The translations under genes and the position numbers were made by a program. Source: JBBSTY01 sp038235385 (GTDB lineage Bacteria > Actinomycetota > Acidimicrobiia > Acidimicrobiales > Acidimicrobilacustridaceae). From it: a stretch of DNA of 12,771 nucleotides. The notes under the pieces are model-generated. The model saw only the letters and a program-made list of their open reading frames with translations, did no database searches and was not told the origin of the DNA. The number at the start of each line of letters is the position of its first letter. The stretch's first letter is position 1. This document shows, piece by piece, positions 1-6,596 of this stretch. The stretch is from NCBI GenBank assembly GCA_038235385.1, contig JBBSTY010000125.1, positions 1 through 12,771 on the forward strand, read 5' to 3'.

Positions 1-300
1 CGCGTCGAACACCAACCCGAACCGACACCGCAGCTTGCGGGCGATCAGCACCCGGGACTTCGCGACCTGCGCCGGAAGACGCCCTTCGCGGGCCAACCAC
101 ACCCCCGTCGACAACCCGAAATCACGATCGCAGACCCCACGGGCCTCGAGCTCGGCCAGGACCAGGGCCTCCTCGGCATCGAGCGCGGTGCGCCGCCGCA
201 CCAACGCCAACTGGCGGGCCGTCAGCTCGACATCAGCCGCGACCGCGGTGTCGAACCCGCCGCCACCACCCTCCGACACCCCGAACCCCTCATCGAACAC
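1..300 (-). CDS. DUF222 / 13E12-type HNH endonuclease, N-terminal part (cut by window edge)
   Basis: An open minus-strand frame runs off base 1. From the GTG at 300 it gives 100 residues beginning MFDEGFGVSEGGG and including ELTARQLALVRRRTALDAEE, LAELEARGVCDRDFG and WLAREGRLPAQVAKSRVLI. This is the typical DUF222 N-terminal helical domain of actinobacterial 13E12-repeat proteins, whose C-terminal half carries an HNH nuclease motif; that half lies outside the window. The frame stays open up to a TGA at 646-648, but the upstream residues do not look like the family. The GTG at 300 lies exactly 7 nt after a TAGTCT -10 box, which supports a leaderless start there. The cellular role of these proteins is poorly known; many are associated with mobile or repeated loci. 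Family call is firm, start is probable. Confidence 0.8.
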   Translation of the reverse strand, partial: MFDEGFGVSEGGGGGFDTAVAADVELTARQLALVRRRTALDAEEALVLAELEARGVCDRDFGLSTGVWLAREGRLPAQVAKSRVLIARKLRCRFGLVFDA

Positions 301-336
301 ATGTTCGAGACTAGCGTTGCCGGTGCCCGAGAACAA
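301..336 (-). promoter_or_regulatory. Promoter of the DUF222 gene, leaderless type
   Basis: On the minus strand TTGTTC (336-331) and TAGTCT (313-308) are separated by exactly 17 nt. Seven further nt lead to the GTG start at 300. This matches a housekeeping sigma promoter whose transcript begins at or next to the start codon, and no Shine-Dalgarno sequence is present. It is the best-formed promoter in the window. Confidence 0.55.
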
Positions 337-858
337 GCGGTGAACAAGGATTCTCCGATCCCGACAGAAGGTGCCAGCGACACCACGCTCCGAAGCCGAA
401 GCGGTCGGACTGCGGGCAGGCGCCGGATTCCGCCGACGCTCCAACGGCTCCTGACGCCCACCCGAGGGGTGCCGGTACGGCACCGCAGAGATCGTCGACG
501 GGAGGTCGCCTTCGAGTCCTCGGGTGCCGTCGAGTCCGAGTGCTCCGAGGCCGAGAGCCCTGATTCGTCGGCGCTGCTGTTCGAGCTCGTCGAGGCTGGT
601 GTGGCGGTGCTCGAACGGAGCAGCGGGGCTTACGACGCTCGTTGCTCACGGTCGTCGACGCAGACCAGGCCGCGCTCGACGCAGTTGTTGGTGACCACCT
701 GGATCTACCCAGCGGCGGACAACGTCGAGGACCTCGAGGCAAACGACGCCCTGCAACTCCTCCGCGGCGTCTGAAGGCCCCCTCGTCCCCGAACGAGCCG
801 CCCCGAACATGGCGCGCCGCCTGTCACGAAACGCCGCCGTGATCTGCCGGGTGCGGAG
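337..858. other. Stretch without a recognisable gene
   Basis: About 520 bases lie between the stop of the DinB-ankyrin gene and the DUF222 promoter. Open frames exist on both strands, up to about 157 codons on the plus strand, but they translate to Arg/Pro/Ser-rich sequence without recognisable motifs, as expected for shadow frames in GC-rich DNA. Both flanking genes are on the minus strand. The stretch may be a long intergenic region or very decayed coding DNA; nothing else can be supported. Confidence 0.5.
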
Positions 859-1767
859 TCAGTCGGCGGATGCGCCGCTGTTGGTCTCGAGCCACGCCAC
901 CACGTCGTCCTGACCGAGGAACTGCGCCCACAGGAGGGGCGTGGCGTGGAAGTGCGGGTCCTTCACGGTCGGGTCGGCTCCGTGCTGGACCAGTTCCCGG
1001 ACGACGTCGAGCTCACCGGCGACGGCGGCGAGGTGCAGGGGAGTGCGCCCTTCGGTCGCCTGGGGTACGCCGGAGCGCACGAGCGCAATGACCAACTCCC
1101 ACCGGGCGTAGGCGGCGGCGATGTCGACCAGATCGGTCGCCGACCGATCGAGGCCGACATCGAGCTCGGCCGCGATCGTGATGTCGCCCCGCATGGCACG
1201 CTCGGTCGCGGCATCGGTGCCCAGCGGTCGTTGCCAGCGCCACAGATCGCGCAGGACCGCGATCTCGGCGCTGTGGTGGATGAACTCGTCGAGCATGTGC
1301 AGCACGTAGGCGCTCCGAGGGCGCTCGGCGTAGTCGCCGCCGACCGGTCCGACGTTCATGCCCAACTGCTCCTCGGACACGAGCGAGAGGTGAGCCTCCC
1401 AGCGGTCATGGGCGCGCTCGAGCAGCGCGAGCGCGTCGGAGGCACAGGCCGGTGGCGCCCCGTTCGGGTCGTCGAGCCCGATGGGGTCGCCCTGGGCCGC
1501 GACGTCGAGCCAACGAGGGGCGCGGTTCTCGCCGTACATGTCGATGAGGTGCCAGAGACGCCACGCGATGGTGGTGAACGGCTCGGGATCCGGCCGCGGA
1601 AACGTGCCCTCGGCCCGCCAGGTGCCGTCGGGGCGAGGACCGACCGACCAGCACCCCGATACGGGCTCCCAGCGGTACTCCTCGTCGGTGAGACCCTCGA
1701 ACCTCGCTCGAAGCCGTTCCCAGACCTGGTTCGAGAGGGCGACGAGCTCGGGCTTCACCTCGACCAT
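859..1767 (-). CDS. DinB-family protein fused to C-terminal ankyrin repeats
   Basis: 302 residues from the ATG at 1767. Residues about 5-180 resemble the DinB/YfiT four-helix metal-binding fold: an N-terminal helix (LSNQVWERLRARF), WRLWHLID with His73, and MLDEFIHHSAEIAVLRDLW with His164/His165, the usual places for the metal-ligand histidines. DinB-like proteins in actinobacteria include thiol-dependent (mycothiol) enzymes. Residues about 208-300 carry ankyrin-type repeats: a weak one at 208-238, a clear EGRTPLHLAAVAGELDVVRELVQHGADP at 239-266, and a last one ending ATPLLWAQFLGQDDVVAWLE. The two parts are in one uninterrupted frame. The ATG follows a TAGGGT -10 box by 7 nt, so the message is probably leaderless. 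The gene is divergent from the DsbA-family gene. Substrate unknown; the ankyrin part suggests protein binding (inference). Confidence 0.8.
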   Translation of the reverse strand: MVEVKPELVALSNQVWERLRARFEGLTDEEYRWEPVSGCWSVGPRPDGTWRAEGTFPRPDPEPFTTIAWRLWHLIDMYGENRAPRWLDVAAQGDPIGLDDPNGAPPACASDALALLERAHDRWEAHLSLVSEEQLGMNVGPVGGDYAERPRSAYVLHMLDEFIHHSAEIAVLRDLWRWQRPLGTDAATERAMRGDITIAAELDVGLDRSATDLVDIAAAYARWELVIALVRSGVPQATEGRTPLHLAAVAGELDVVRELVQHGADPTVKDPHFHATPLLWAQFLGQDDVVAWLETNSGASAD

Positions 1768-1780
1768 GGCGTCGACCCTA
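1768..1780 (-). promoter_or_regulatory. Leaderless -10 element of the DinB-ankyrin gene
   Basis: On the minus strand TAGGGT (1780-1775) is followed by exactly 7 nt and then the ATG at 1767. No convincing -35 box is seen 16-18 nt upstream. The same hexamer stands in the shared string CTAGGGTCG in front of the large protease gene at 7711. It lies in the 153-bp divergent region shared with the DsbA-family gene. Confidence 0.4.
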
Positions 1781-1907
1781 GTTTTCCGCACGACGTGAGC
1801 GCCGCAGCGGTTCCCCCGGGGTGTCACGGACGAGGTCGCAACGTGGCTGCGCTGACGGCAGGTCCAGCGGCCGACACGGTCTCCGAGGGTTGCGCGGCGA
1901 ACCCGGC

Positions 1908-1920
1908 GATACTGCGTGCC
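1908..1920 (+). promoter_or_regulatory. Leaderless -10 element of the DsbA-family gene
   Basis: GATACT at 1908-1913 is followed by exactly 7 nt and then ATG at 1921. No Shine-Dalgarno sequence and no clear -35 box at the normal distance. The spacing matches that of the DinB-ankyrin and DUF222 genes, so this ATG is the likely start although the frame is open far upstream. Confidence 0.4.
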
Positions 1921-2649
1921 ATGACGCACGCCACCGCCCAGGACGCCGTCGAGCCCACCTCCGTTGATGGGGGAGCCGGCGAGGTTCGCTCGGTCGCCTT
2001 CCACTTCGACATCATGTGCCCGTACGCCTACCAGACGTCGCTCTGGATGCGCGACGTGCGCGATCAGCTCGGTCTCGACGTGTCGTGGCGGTTCTTCAGC
2101 CTCGAGGAGATCAACCGCGTCGAGGGCAAGAAGCACCCGTGGGAGCGCGAGTGGTCCTACGGCTGGTCGATGATGCGCGTCGGCGCGCTGCTGCGGCGGA
2201 CGGACCCCGAGCTGCTCGATCAGTGGTACCTCGCGGCGGGCACCGCGCTGCACGTCGACGGACGCAAGCCGCACCGTCCCGAGGTGGCCGAGGCACTGCT
2301 CGTCGAGCTCGGTCTTGATCCCGGGATCGTCGCCGAGGCCATGGCGGACCCCACCACCGGCGACGAGGTGCGGGCCGAACACGACCAGGTCGTGGCCACC
2401 GGTGGGTGGGGCGTGCCGACGCTCGTCTTCGACGACGGGCAGTCGCTGTTCGGTCCGGTGCTCATCGATCCGCCCACGGGCGACGCTGCGGTCCGGCTGT
2501 GGCACACCGTCACCGGATGGCTCGAGTTCCCGCACGTGTACGAGCTCCAGCGGCCCAAGCGAGCCGACGACATCGCCGCGATCGGCACGGCGTTCCGCCC
2601 GTACCTGGAGGCTCGCGACTGGGTCACCATCATGAACGACACGCCCTGA
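1921..2649 (+). CDS. DsbA-family protein, Rv2466c-like (mycothiol-dependent reductase family)
   Basis: 242 residues with a thioredoxin/DsbA-type fold: strand VAFHFD, active site FDIMCPYAYQTS (Cys33), and the cis-proline loop GGWGVPTLVF (Pro166). The segment SLFGPVLIDPPTGDAAVRLWHTVT then FPHVYELQRPKR (about 176-214) aligns well, from memory, with the end of M. tuberculosis Rv2466c, a cytoplasmic mycothiol-dependent nitroreductase/oxidoreductase. That protein has CPWC; here the second cysteine is Ala36, and Cys33 is the only cysteine in the protein, so only a monothiol mechanism is possible. A C-terminal extension of about 25 residues (AAIGTAFRPYLEARDWVTIMND) goes beyond Rv2466c. There is no signal peptide. 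The family is firm; the exact substrate is not known. Confidence 0.82.
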   Translation: MTHATAQDAVEPTSVDGGAGEVRSVAFHFDIMCPYAYQTSLWMRDVRDQLGLDVSWRFFSLEEINRVEGKKHPWEREWSYGWSMMRVGALLRRTDPELLDQWYLAAGTALHVDGRKPHRPEVAEALLVELGLDPGIVAEAMADPTTGDEVRAEHDQVVATGGWGVPTLVFDDGQSLFGPVLIDPPTGDAAVRLWHTVTGWLEFPHVYELQRPKRADDIAAIGTAFRPYLEARDWVTIMNDTP

Positions 2650-2698
2650 CGCCGACAGCCGCGGTGGTCGAGGACCGTTGAGGTGCCAGGGGTGCCAC

Positions 2699-2716
2699 CG
2701 GTCGGGCCGCCGACCG
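2699..2716 (+). terminator. Possible terminator hairpin after the DsbA-family gene
   Basis: CGGTCGG and CCGACCG form a perfect 7-bp stem around a GCCG loop, about 50 nt after the stop codon and before the dehydratase gene. There is no T-tract, as is common in high-GC actinobacteria, so it may equally be chance in GC-rich DNA. Confidence 0.3.
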
Positions 2717-2799
2717 TGACGACCAACGCCGATCACGATGGGTGACGACCGTCGGGTCGCATCGGACCGGCATGTCCCGGTCGTCGCCGGGTCGGGCGG

Positions 2800-2845
2800 T
2801 ACCATCGCCGGTGGTGGTGGACCGATGGACGGCGACGACGGAGGG
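2800..2845 (+). promoter_or_regulatory. Candidate -10 box and ribosome binding site for gmd
   Basis: TACCAT at 2800-2805 is a possible -10 box. GGAGGG at 2840-2845 is a good Shine-Dalgarno sequence but lies only 3 nt before the ATG at 2849. An in-frame ATG at 2825 would add eight residues (MDGDDGGC) that the family lacks. I chose 2849 because the protein then begins like other GMDs, with VDRALITGITGQDG. Confidence 0.35.
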
Positions 2846-2848
2846 TGC

Positions 2849-3862
2849 ATGGTCGACCGGGCGCTGATCACCGGGATCACGGGACAGGACGGGTCGTACC
2901 TGAGCGAGCTGCTCCTCGACAAGGGCTACGAGGTCCACGGGATCGTCCGCCGCTCGTCGTCGTTCAACACGCACCGCATCGATCACCTGCACCGTGACGC
3001 GCCCGACGACGACCGTCAACTCCACCTCCACTACGGGGATCTGGCCGACAGCACCAACCTCGTGAACCTGATCCGCGACCTCCGGCCGACCGAGATCTAC
3101 AACCTGGCCGCGCAGAGCCACGTGGCGGTGTCGTTCGAGGTGCCCGACTACACCGGCGACATCACCGGCATGGGTGCGGTTCGCCTGCTCGAGGCGGTCC
3201 GGCTCGCCGACCCCGAGATCCGCTTCTACCAGGCGTCGTCGTCGGAGATGTTCGGTTCGAGCCCGCCGCCGCAGGACGAGAGCACGCCGCTGCACCCGCG
3301 CAGTCCGTACGCCTGCGCCAAGGTCTACGCGCATCACCTCACCGTGAACTACCGCGAGGCCTACGGGCTGTTCGCGGTCAGCGGGATCCTGTTCAACCAC
3401 GAGAGTCCACGGCGCGGCGAGAACTTCGTGACCCGAAAGGTCACCCGAGCGGTCGCCCGGATCAAGGCCGGGCTGCAACAGGAGCTCTGGCTCGGAAACC
3501 TCGACGCGCAGCGCGACTGGGGCTACGCGCCCGACTACGTCGAGGGCATGTGGCGCATGCTGCAACAGGATGAGCCCGACGACTACGTGCTCGCGACCGG
3601 TGAGATGCACACGGTGCGCGAGTTCTGCGAGGCGGCGTTCGCTCGTGCCGGCCTCGATTGGCAGGACCACGTGCGCTTCGACCCGCGCTACGAGCGGCCG
3701 GCGGAGGTCGACGCGCTTCGGGGCGATGCCACCAAGGCCGCCGAGCAGCTCGGCTGGACCCCGACGGTCACCTTTGCCGAACTGGTGGAGATCATGGTCG
3801 ACGCCGACATCGCCAGCCTCGACGACGAGCTCTCCGGTCGGACCATCCGCATCGACCGCTGA
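2849..3862 (+). CDS. gmd: GDP-mannose 4,6-dehydratase
   Basis: 337 residues, a normal length for bacterial GMD. This cytoplasmic NADP-dependent short-chain dehydrogenase/reductase (extended type) turns GDP-D-mannose into GDP-4-keto-6-deoxy-D-mannose, precursor of GDP-fucose, GDP-rhamnose and related sugars. Visible hallmarks: the Rossmann motif GITGQDG (9-15), VRRSSSFNTHRIDHL, YNLAAQSHVAVSFEVPDYT, the active-site SSSEMFG (131-137), SPYACAK with Tyr154 and Lys158 (YxxxK), the GMD signature FNHESPRRGENFVTRK (182-197) and GNLDAQRDWGYAPDYVEGMW. The position of the E. coli catalytic Thr132 is Ser131 here, a conservative change. No reductase partner (fcl/wcaG or rmd) or glycosyltransferase is adjacent, so the product must be used by enzymes encoded elsewhere. 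It converges with the permease gene. Confidence 0.96.
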   Translation: MVDRALITGITGQDGSYLSELLLDKGYEVHGIVRRSSSFNTHRIDHLHRDAPDDDRQLHLHYGDLADSTNLVNLIRDLRPTEIYNLAAQSHVAVSFEVPDYTGDITGMGAVRLLEAVRLADPEIRFYQASSSEMFGSSPPPQDESTPLHPRSPYACAKVYAHHLTVNYREAYGLFAVSGILFNHESPRRGENFVTRKVTRAVARIKAGLQQELWLGNLDAQRDWGYAPDYVEGMWRMLQQDEPDDYVLATGEMHTVREFCEAAFARAGLDWQDHVRFDPRYERPAEVDALRGDATKAAEQLGWTPTVTFAELVEIMVDADIASLDDELSGRTIRIDR

Positions 3863-3881
3863 CGACGCCGCGCCGTCGTCT

Positions 3882-3908
3882 GCAACCAGCTGTCGGCAAC
3901 CAGCTGTC
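3882..3908 (+). repeat. Two direct copies of a 13-bp sequence
   Basis: GCAACCAGCTGTC occurs at 3882-3894 and again at 3896-3908, separated by one G. Each copy contains the palindrome CAGCTG. It lies about 20 bp past the gmd stop, in the convergent intergenic region. Function unknown; a small tandem duplication is the simplest reading. Confidence 0.75.
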
Positions 3909-3933
3909 TGTGACCCGCTGACTGCTGACGCTT

Positions 3934-3949
3934 CCGACGGCGGCGTCGG
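3934..3949. terminator. Possible two-way terminator between gmd and the permease gene
   Basis: CCGACG and CGTCGG form a perfect 6-bp stem around GCGG, midway between two converging stop codons. On the plus strand it is followed by GAGGGTTT; no long T-tract is present. Its position suggests it could serve both genes, but the stem is short. Confidence 0.3.
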
Positions 3950-3987
3950 GAGGGTTTCGACCGCAGGGAAGCGCGGGTCGTCGCGGG

Positions 3988-5055
3988 TCAACCGGCGAGT
4001 GCTCGCAACACGGCGAGCGTGGCCGCCGCAGCGCCCAGCGCCGGGAGCGCGATCGGCAACGTGGTTCGGGCGTAGCGACCGAGGGAGAGCTCGACGCCCT
4101 CGTTGCGGGCGATGCGCCACCAGAGGAGGTTGGCGAGCGCCCCGAGCGGCAGCAGCGCGGCACCGATGTTGATGCCCGTGAGCCACGCCCAGGTTCCCCA
4201 TGTCGCGTGGTCGACCCCGTCGAGGGCGACGAGCACGGCCGGAAGGTTGTTGACGGCGTTCGCCACCAGCGCGGCGAGCACGGTGAGGACGGCGACGGCA
4301 GCGGCTGAATCGGCGCCGAGCGGGTTGCTCAGCAGGTCCCCAGGCACGACGAGGGTCACCGACGCGCCGAGTGCGGCCACCCCGAGTGCGGTGACGAGTG
4401 GGATGGTGCGCCAGGGGACCGTTCGCGTCACGGCCACGAGGACGGCGTCGGCGGCCAGCGCCAACATCCACGGGTCGACGCCCACGCTCGGGCCGACCAC
4501 GAACCCGACCAGCAACCCGGCGACGACGGTGCCGCCGATGACGATGGCTCGGCGGTCCGGCTCGCCGTCGACGCTCGTGGCGATGTGTGTGGCGATGTGC
4601 GTGGGGTGGCGACGGCGGTAGCACATCCAACCGGTCGTGCACGCGGCGAGGCTCGGGAGGGCCAGGTGGCCGATCACGTCGCCCACGGAGAGGTCGAGGC
4701 GATCGACGGCGATGAGCGTCGTGAGGTTCGACACGGGCAGGAACGACGATGCGAAGCTGGCCAGCAGGAGCGGGATGGCCACGATTGCCAGCACGTCGCT
4801 CCCGCTCCGTCGGGCGAGTCGAGCGTAGAGCGGGGTGAGCAGCACCACCGTCGTGTCCAGGTTCAGCACCGCCGTGGTCACGGCGGCCAGGACCCAGAGG
4901 ACGACCACCGGGATCTGCTCCCACCGTCGCCCGATCACGACGGCGATCGATTCGAACAGGCCCAGGCGGTCGAGCAGCGCCGCCAACGGGACGCCGGCGC
5001 ACAGGAACACGAGCGCAGGGACCAGAGCCTCGAGGTTCTCGGCGACGCGGTCCAC
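3988..5055 (-). CDS. ArsB/SLC13-like integral membrane anion permease, short form
   Basis: 355 residues with about nine or ten hydrophobic segments. It resembles the ion transporter superfamily (ArsB, NhaD, CitMHS). Motifs: NLDTTVVLLTPL (65-76), ASFASSFLPVSNLTTLIA (99-116), NAVNNLPAVLVAL (266-278) and GINIGAALLPLGALANLLWW (294-313). The last two match, from memory, the ArsB segments around NNMPTVLVGAL and GPKITPIGSLATLLWL. E. coli ArsB is 429 residues; this protein lacks about the first 50, covering the first two helices. An in-frame TAG lies 12 nt before the GTG at 5055, so the frame cannot start earlier. No arsenate reductase or ArsR regulator is adjacent, so the substrate (arsenite or another anion) is undetermined. 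A 12-bp tandem repeat at 4577-4600 encodes a doubled THIA in a central loop. Confidence 0.78.
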   Translation of the reverse strand: MDRVAENLEALVPALVFLCAGVPLAALLDRLGLFESIAVVIGRRWEQIPVVVLWVLAAVTTAVLNLDTTVVLLTPLYARLARRSGSDVLAIVAIPLLLASFASSFLPVSNLTTLIAVDRLDLSVGDVIGHLALPSLAACTTGWMCYRRRHPTHIATHIATSVDGEPDRRAIVIGGTVVAGLLVGFVVGPSVGVDPWMLALAADAVLVAVTRTVPWRTIPLVTALGVAALGASVTLVVPGDLLSNPLGADSAAAVAVLTVLAALVANAVNNLPAVLVALDGVDHATWGTWAWLTGINIGAALLPLGALANLLWWRIARNEGVELSLGRYARTTLPIALPALGAAAATLAVLRALAG

Positions 5056-5130
5056 CGACCCTGCCTACCGCGGATCCGACGGCGCGGCGCACCCGGCCGG
5101 TGGTCGTCTACGTGTTCGGGCCGGTCGTCG

Positions 5131-5205
5131 TGGAGCGGGTGAAGAGAATCGAACTCTCATCATCTGATTGGAAGTCAGAAGCTCTAGCCATTGAGCTACA
5201 CCCGC
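5131..5205 (-). tRNA. tRNA-Gly (anticodon TCC), CCA encoded
   Basis: On the minus strand the acceptor arm GCGGGTG (from 5205) pairs with CACCCGC (5141-5135), followed by discriminator T and an encoded CCA (5133-5131). The D-arm contains GCTC...GAGC. The anticodon stem TCTGA/TCAGA holds the loop CTTCCAA with anticodon TCC. The T-arm is GAGAG-TTCGATT-CTCTT with one G-U pair. All arms fold canonically. Confidence 0.97.
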
Positions 5206-5255
5206 GGGTGGTCAGACGTTAGTGGCGGCGCCGGACCCATCGCGCACGAGGTGGT

Positions 5256-5266
5256 GGGGGGGGGGG
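5256..5266 (+). repeat. Homopolymer run of 11 G
   Basis: Eleven consecutive G on the plus strand (C on the minus strand), in the non-coding space between tRNA-Gly and the hairpin at 5302-5337. Such runs slip during replication and also cause sequencing errors. It lies outside any gene. Confidence 0.85.
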
Positions 5267-5301
5267 TCTGGCTGGTGCGCCGGGTCGACCTGCGCCGCGC
5301 G

Positions 5302-5337
5302 CTCGCGTGGGCCGTCGTCGATGACGGCCCACGCGAG
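5302..5337 (-). terminator. Strong hairpin, likely terminator of the lipoprotein gene
   Basis: CTCGCGTGGGCCGTC (5302-5316) and its exact reverse complement (5323-5337) form a perfect 15-bp GC-rich stem with a 6-nt loop. It begins 23 nt past the lipoprotein stop codon at 5361, the right place for a terminator, and would insulate tRNA-Gly from read-through. No U-tract follows on the minus strand, as is usual for many actinobacterial terminators. Confidence 0.65.
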
Positions 5338-5360
5338 GGGCGACTCGCCGTTCCCGGTGA

Positions 5361-6596
5361 TCAGGACGGGCGGGTCGTCGACGTGGTGGTCGAGCTGGTG
5401 GTGCTCGACGAGGTGGTGGTCGACGATTCTGTGACGGGAGGGACCACCGAGGTCACCCTGGAGGTGGAGGTGGTCGATGCATCGGGCTCGGTGGTCGTGG
5501 TCGTCGAGCTGGTGGTGCTCGAGGACGTGGTCGTCGGTTCGACCGTGTTGACCGGACGGGGGGTCAGCTCGGGGAACGGCGGCAGGGCCCAGCGCAGCTC
5601 CGTGGTCGGCACGGTGCCGGACGGCGCGGTCGTCGAGGACGTGGCAACGGCCACGCCCGTGGGGGAGAGGGTCAAGGTGCCCGCCGTGCCGGGGAAGGCG
5701 CCGGGGAAGACCACGAGGGCAGAGGTGGTGGCCCCCTCGGTCAGCTCGTCGGCATAGAGCTCGCCGTCGACGGTGTCAGGGCCGACCGGAAGCAACGCGG
5801 TGCCGGGCGGCGTGTCCTCGGGCGCAGGGGTGAACGACGGGACCCACGTGGACGGGTCGCTGCTGCTCGGATCGTCAGTCTCCAGCTCCACGAGGTACTG
5901 CACCGAACCGTCGAAGTCGCGGTGGCCGAGCGACGTGTGTCCCTTCACGTCGTCGATCTCCTCGGTGGGTGTGTCGATTGCCATGAACAGCTGGGACACC
6001 GGGTACGGGAGGTCGTCGAGGCGGTAGTCGACCAGCCGCATGGCATCGCCGTCACCCTCGAAGGTGAGGTCGACGATGAAGGTCGAGGGTGAGGTCTCGA
6101 CCGTGGTGTCCGTGTTCTCGGCGGCGACGGTGGTGGTCGTGGCCACGGGACCCGGGCGGAACGAGAGCTCGACGAAGCCGTCGGCGGTCCACGCGTCGCC
6201 GTCGGTCGGGGTCAGATCGTCGATCTGGACCCGCACGTTCGGTGAGTCGACCGACGGGACCTGGTAGCCGGAGTCCTGCGCCGCGTCGATCGAGTTCACG
6301 CCCTCGGCCCAGTCGATCGCCAACGAGGCCGAGCCCGAGGAACGATCGCGGGCACGGTCGTAGTCGTTGATCGCCTGTGCCTGGAAGTAGGCGACGGCGA
6401 CGGTCTTGGCCGCAGCCAGGCGCTCCTGGTCGGACACGGTGGTTCCCGGTGTGGTTCCGGTGGCCGGGACCGTGGACGCCGCCGACTCGGGCGGTGAGTC
6501 CGAGCTGCTGCACGAGATGAGCAGTGGTGCGAGACCGATCGCCGCCAACACGGCGGTTGATCGGATCAGGTGGCGCGAGCGCGCGGGTGGGTTCAT
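5361..6596 (-). CDS. Secreted lipoprotein with Thr/Ser-rich C-terminal tail
   Basis: 411 residues. The signal peptide has a basic N-terminus (MNPPARSRHLIR), a hydrophobic core and a lipobox LISC at 26-29, so Cys29 should be lipidated and the protein anchored on the outer face of the membrane. A short Ser/Thr/Pro linker follows. Residues about 55-200 contain AAAKTVAVAYFQAQAINDYD and look like an NTF2/Mce-associated-type fold, but this is weak. A second segment runs from about 215 to 335. Residues about 345-411 are almost entirely Thr and Ser with a few Pro, Val and Glu, a low-complexity tail that could be glycosylated or span the cell wall. GAAAGG lies 6 nt before the ATG, a good ribosome binding site. 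Monocistronic, ended by the 15-bp hairpin. Function not recognised. Confidence 0.75.
   Translation of the reverse strand: MNPPARSRHLIRSTAVLAAIGLAPLLISCSSSDSPPESAASTVPATGTTPGTTVSDQERLAAAKTVAVAYFQAQAINDYDRARDRSSGSASLAIDWAEGVNSIDAAQDSGYQVPSVDSPNVRVQIDDLTPTDGDAWTADGFVELSFRPGPVATTTTVAAENTDTTVETSPSTFIVDLTFEGDGDAMRLVDYRLDDLPYPVSQLFMAIDTPTEEIDDVKGHTSLGHRDFDGSVQYLVELETDDPSSSDPSTWVPSFTPAPEDTPPGTALLPVGPDTVDGELYADELTEGATTSALVVFPGAFPGTAGTLTLSPTGVAVATSSTTAPSGTVPTTELRWALPPFPELTPRPVNTVEPTTTSSSTTSSTTTTTEPDASTTSTSRVTSVVPPVTESSTTTSSSTTSSTTTSTTRPS

Noticed and set aside
337..858. Small frames such as the 157-codon plus-strand one and a short minus-strand one starting MFGAARSGTRG
   Set aside because: No ribosome binding sites, no recognisable motifs and compositions typical of random GC-rich frames.
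946..1920. N-terminal extension of the DsbA-family frame back to 946
   Set aside because: It is antisense to the DinB-ankyrin gene and has no thioredoxin-like features. The ATG at 1921 has a matching -10 box and the normal family length.
1768..2922. Upstream extension of the DinB-ankyrin frame to 2922
   Set aside because: The added residues are shadow sequence of the DsbA-family gene and of gmd's upstream region. The family start and a -10 box both point to the ATG at 1767.
2630..5092. An 820-codon open frame on the minus strand crossing gmd and the permease gene
   Set aside because: It is antisense to gmd and out of frame with the permease; its Arg/Pro/Gly-rich translation has no family motifs, while the real genes have clear ones.
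5191..5757. 188-codon plus-strand frame rich in Val over the lipoprotein tail
   Set aside because: It is the antisense reading of the Thr/Ser tail and overlaps tRNA-Gly; no start signal or motif.
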